Shown here: piece after piece, positions 6,062 through 7,401 of the stretch
How the letters are laid out: each line of letters starts with the position of its first letter
Numbering within the stretch: position 1 is the stretch's first letter
Source of the DNA: Bryobacteraceae bacterium
GTDB lineage: Bacteria; Acidobacteriota; Terriglobia; Bryobacterales; Bryobacteraceae
Reading direction: 5' to 3'
NCBI GenBank assembly: GCA_025929455.1
Contig: JAICMB010000151.1
Location: forward strand, 1-7,401
Length of the DNA: 7,401 nt
Position numbers and translations under genes: made by a program
The notes under the pieces: model-generated
Told to the model about the DNA's origin: nothing
The model's database searches: none
Seen by the model: the letters and a program-made list of their open reading frames with translations, nothing else

Positions 6062-6576
6062 TTGCGCTTACGCCACAGAAAATAGCCCGTGATGGTTTTA
6101 GCGTCCATGATCTCGTTCGACAAGATCATGCGCTCGACGTCGGTGGCGCGGTACCAGCCGGTTTGGATGCGTTCGTCGTCCATCGGTTCGGCTTCGCCGG
6201 CTTTTAAATCCGTCGCGAGAAAGATCGTCATTTTCTCGGCGACGAAGCCGGGGCTGGGGTAGAACTCGATGAGCTTCTTCCAGGTTTTGGCGGCGTAGCC
6301 GGTTTCTTCGCGCAACTCGCGTTTGGCGGCTTGCAGCGGCTTTTCGCCCGGATCGAGACGACCGGCGGGCAGCTCCCATAAATATTTGCGCGCGGGGAGG
6401 CGGTACTGGCGGACTAGCAGGATGCGCTTCTTCTCGTCGACGGCCATCATGACGGCAGAGCCGGGATGCTGCACGATGGCGCGTTTAATCTCGAAGCCGT
6501 CGGGGTCGATGGCAACGTCCTCGGTGACAGTGAACAATTTATTCTTGAGCTTCTCTTGGGAGGAAATGAGTTTCAT
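6052..6576 (-). CDS. Nudix hydrolase, ADP-ribose pyrophosphatase-like
   Basis: A 174-residue cytoplasmic Nudix hydrolase; such enzymes cut nucleoside diphosphates linked to another moiety, using magnesium. The Nudix box is complete at 72-94: Gly72, Glu78, then REL at 86-88, Glu90, Glu91, Gly93 and Tyr94, matching GX5EX7REUXEEXGU. Flanking features favour the ADP-ribose/nucleotide-sugar subgroup: LLVRQYRLPARKYLWELPAG (53-72) before the box, and FYPSPGF (105-111) after it, with prolines where ADP-ribose pyrophosphatases carry a selective one. The ATG at 6576-6574 overlaps the polX stop by 4 bp (ATGA), so the gene is last in a polX-led operon and is probably translated by coupling; no separate Shine-Dalgarno stands out. 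Its stop (6054-6052) meets the eroded end of the pseudogene on the plus strand. Substrate is inferred, not proven. Confidence 0.93.
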   Translation of the reverse strand: MKLISSQEKLKNKLFTVTEDVAIDPDGFEIKRAIVQHPGSAVMMAVDEKKRILLVRQYRLPARKYLWELPAGRLDPGEKPLQAAKRELREETGYAAKTWKKLIEFYPSPGFVAEKMTIFLATDLKAGEAEPMDDERIQTGWYRATDVERMILSNEIMDAKTITGYFLWRKRKSE

Positions 6577-7401
6577 TTTTTCTTGAGGGCGGCTTGCACT
6601 TCGCCGAGCGGCAGCGTGTTGAGCACGTCGGAGGCTTCTAGCCAGGCGCGGCGCGCGGTGACGATGCCGTAGGGCATGTTGGCGCGCAGGCTTTTGGTGT
6701 AGTGCGAGTCGGTGTCGATGGCGAATTTGGCTCCGAGCGCTTTAGCGGTGCGCACCATGGCGCTGCTGAGATCGAGGCGCTCGGGGCTGCCGTTGATTTC
6801 GAGATAGACGCCGCGGCGCACGGCTTCCTTGACGACGCGCTCGAAGTCGAAGGGGAACGGCTCGCGCTGCAGCAGCACGCGCCCGGTAGGGTGGCCGAGA
6901 ATGCGCAGGTTCGGCGATTCGAGTGCGCGCAGTAGGCGGTCGGTCATCTCAGGGCCTTCGAGGTTCATGTGGCTGTGCACGCTGCCGATGACGACGTCGA
7001 GTTCCGCGAGCGCGTCTTCTTCGATATCCATCGCCCCGTCGCGGCGGATATCGCACTCAAGGCCCGAGAAGACGTGAATGCCGAGCGAGCCATCGCGATT
7101 GATCTCGCGCACTCGCGCGGCGAACGCGATGACGCGCGCTTCGTCGAGACCATTGGCCATCGCGATCGCTTTCGAGTGATCGGTGATGGCGATGTATTCG
7201 TAACCGAGCTCGCGGGCGGCCTCGGCCATTTCTTCGAGCGGGGCGCGGCCGTCGGTTTCGGTGGTGTGCATGTGGAGATCGCCGCGCATGTCGGCGAGTT
7301 CCACCAGTTGCGGCAGGCGACCCTCTTCGGCGGCTTCGATCTCGCCGGTGTTCTCGCGCAACTCCGGGGGGATCCACGCCAGCCCGAGCGCCCGGTACAC
7401 G
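6573..7401 (-). CDS. polX: PolX-type DNA polymerase/3'-5' exonuclease, C-terminal part
   Basis: The C-terminal 276 residues or so of a bacterial family X DNA polymerase; the polymerase half lies beyond the right edge. PolX fills short gaps in base excision repair, and its C-terminal PHP domain gives metal-dependent 3'-5' exonuclease and end-processing activity. Numbering from 7400, the visible start YRALGLAWIPPELRE (2-15) is the typical linker leading into PHP. Metal-binding motifs are all present: DLHMHTTETDG (41-51, His43 and His45), ITDHS (72-76), GLECDI (113-118), GSVHSHM (139-145), GHPTGR (169-174) and DTDSH (229-233). The C-terminus is complete and ends in ALKKK. The GTG at 7400 is an internal valine, not a start. 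The stop overlaps the ATG of the Nudix gene. A stand-alone PHP phosphatase is possible but fits the linker less well. Confidence 0.9.
   Translation of the reverse strand, partial: VYRALGLAWIPPELRENTGEIEAAEEGRLPQLVELADMRGDLHMHTTETDGRAPLEEMAEAARELGYEYIAITDHSKAIAMANGLDEARVIAFAARVREINRDGSLGIHVFSGLECDIRRDGAMDIEEDALAELDVVIGSVHSHMNLEGPEMTDRLLRALESPNLRILGHPTGRVLLQREPFPFDFERVVKEAVRRGVYLEINGSPERLDLSSAMVRTAKALGAKFAIDTDSHYTKSLRANMPYGIVTARRAWLEASDVLNTLPLGEVQAALKKK

Noticed and set aside
1..7401. Search for a defence island, mobile element, CRISPR array or RNA gene
   Set aside because: No repeats with spacers, transposase or integrase motifs, terminal inverted repeats, tRNA-like cloverleaf or toxin-antitoxin pair were seen; the genes are ordinary chromosomal ones.

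Overview
The window is GC-rich, gene-dense bacterial chromosome. It carries four complete, well-recognised genes, a small TPR gene, one gene cut by the right edge, and two broken genes. The combination of families points to Acidobacteriota, probably a Bryobacteraceae/Solibacter-like organism: an exported acetamidase/formamidase, an exported DinB-fold protein, a short proline-rich TPR protein, and a small hypothetical protein of a kind I associate with that group. This placement is inference from gene content and recalled family resemblance, not from a marker gene.

Layout. Positions 1-486 (minus) hold a three-helix membrane protein whose reading frame is broken twice and which runs off the left edge. 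A 48-bp gap separates it from a divergent TrxB-like flavoprotein (535-1452, plus). That gene converges on a small exported TPR protein (1455-1880, minus), with the two stop codons inside one 8-bp palindrome. uvrC (1958-3772, plus) is divergent from the TPR gene. It is followed after 52 bp by an exported acetamidase/formamidase (3825-5084, plus), and after a 156-bp gap by an exported DinB-fold protein (5241-5777, plus). Just behind that lies a degraded small gene (5793-6061, plus) with a frameshift, a nonsense codon, a lost start and an eroded 3' end. The right side is a minus-strand operon, polX (partial, 6573-7401) then a Nudix hydrolase (6052-6576), joined by an ATGA overlap.

Functional themes. 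UvrC (nucleotide excision repair) and PolX (gap filling and end processing) are DNA-repair enzymes. The Nudix protein looks like an ADP-ribose/nucleoside-diphosphate-sugar pyrophosphatase. The TPR, amidase and DinB-fold proteins all carry signal peptides and should act in the envelope or periplasm. The flavoprotein has a CxxC redox centre but lacks the usual NADPH-specificity motif.

I see no CRISPR array, tRNA, rRNA, insertion sequence or phage gene, and nothing that looks like a new multi-gene system. The most interesting content is the two decayed genes, whose ancestral reading frames can still be traced, and several domain-level oddities in the intact genes.
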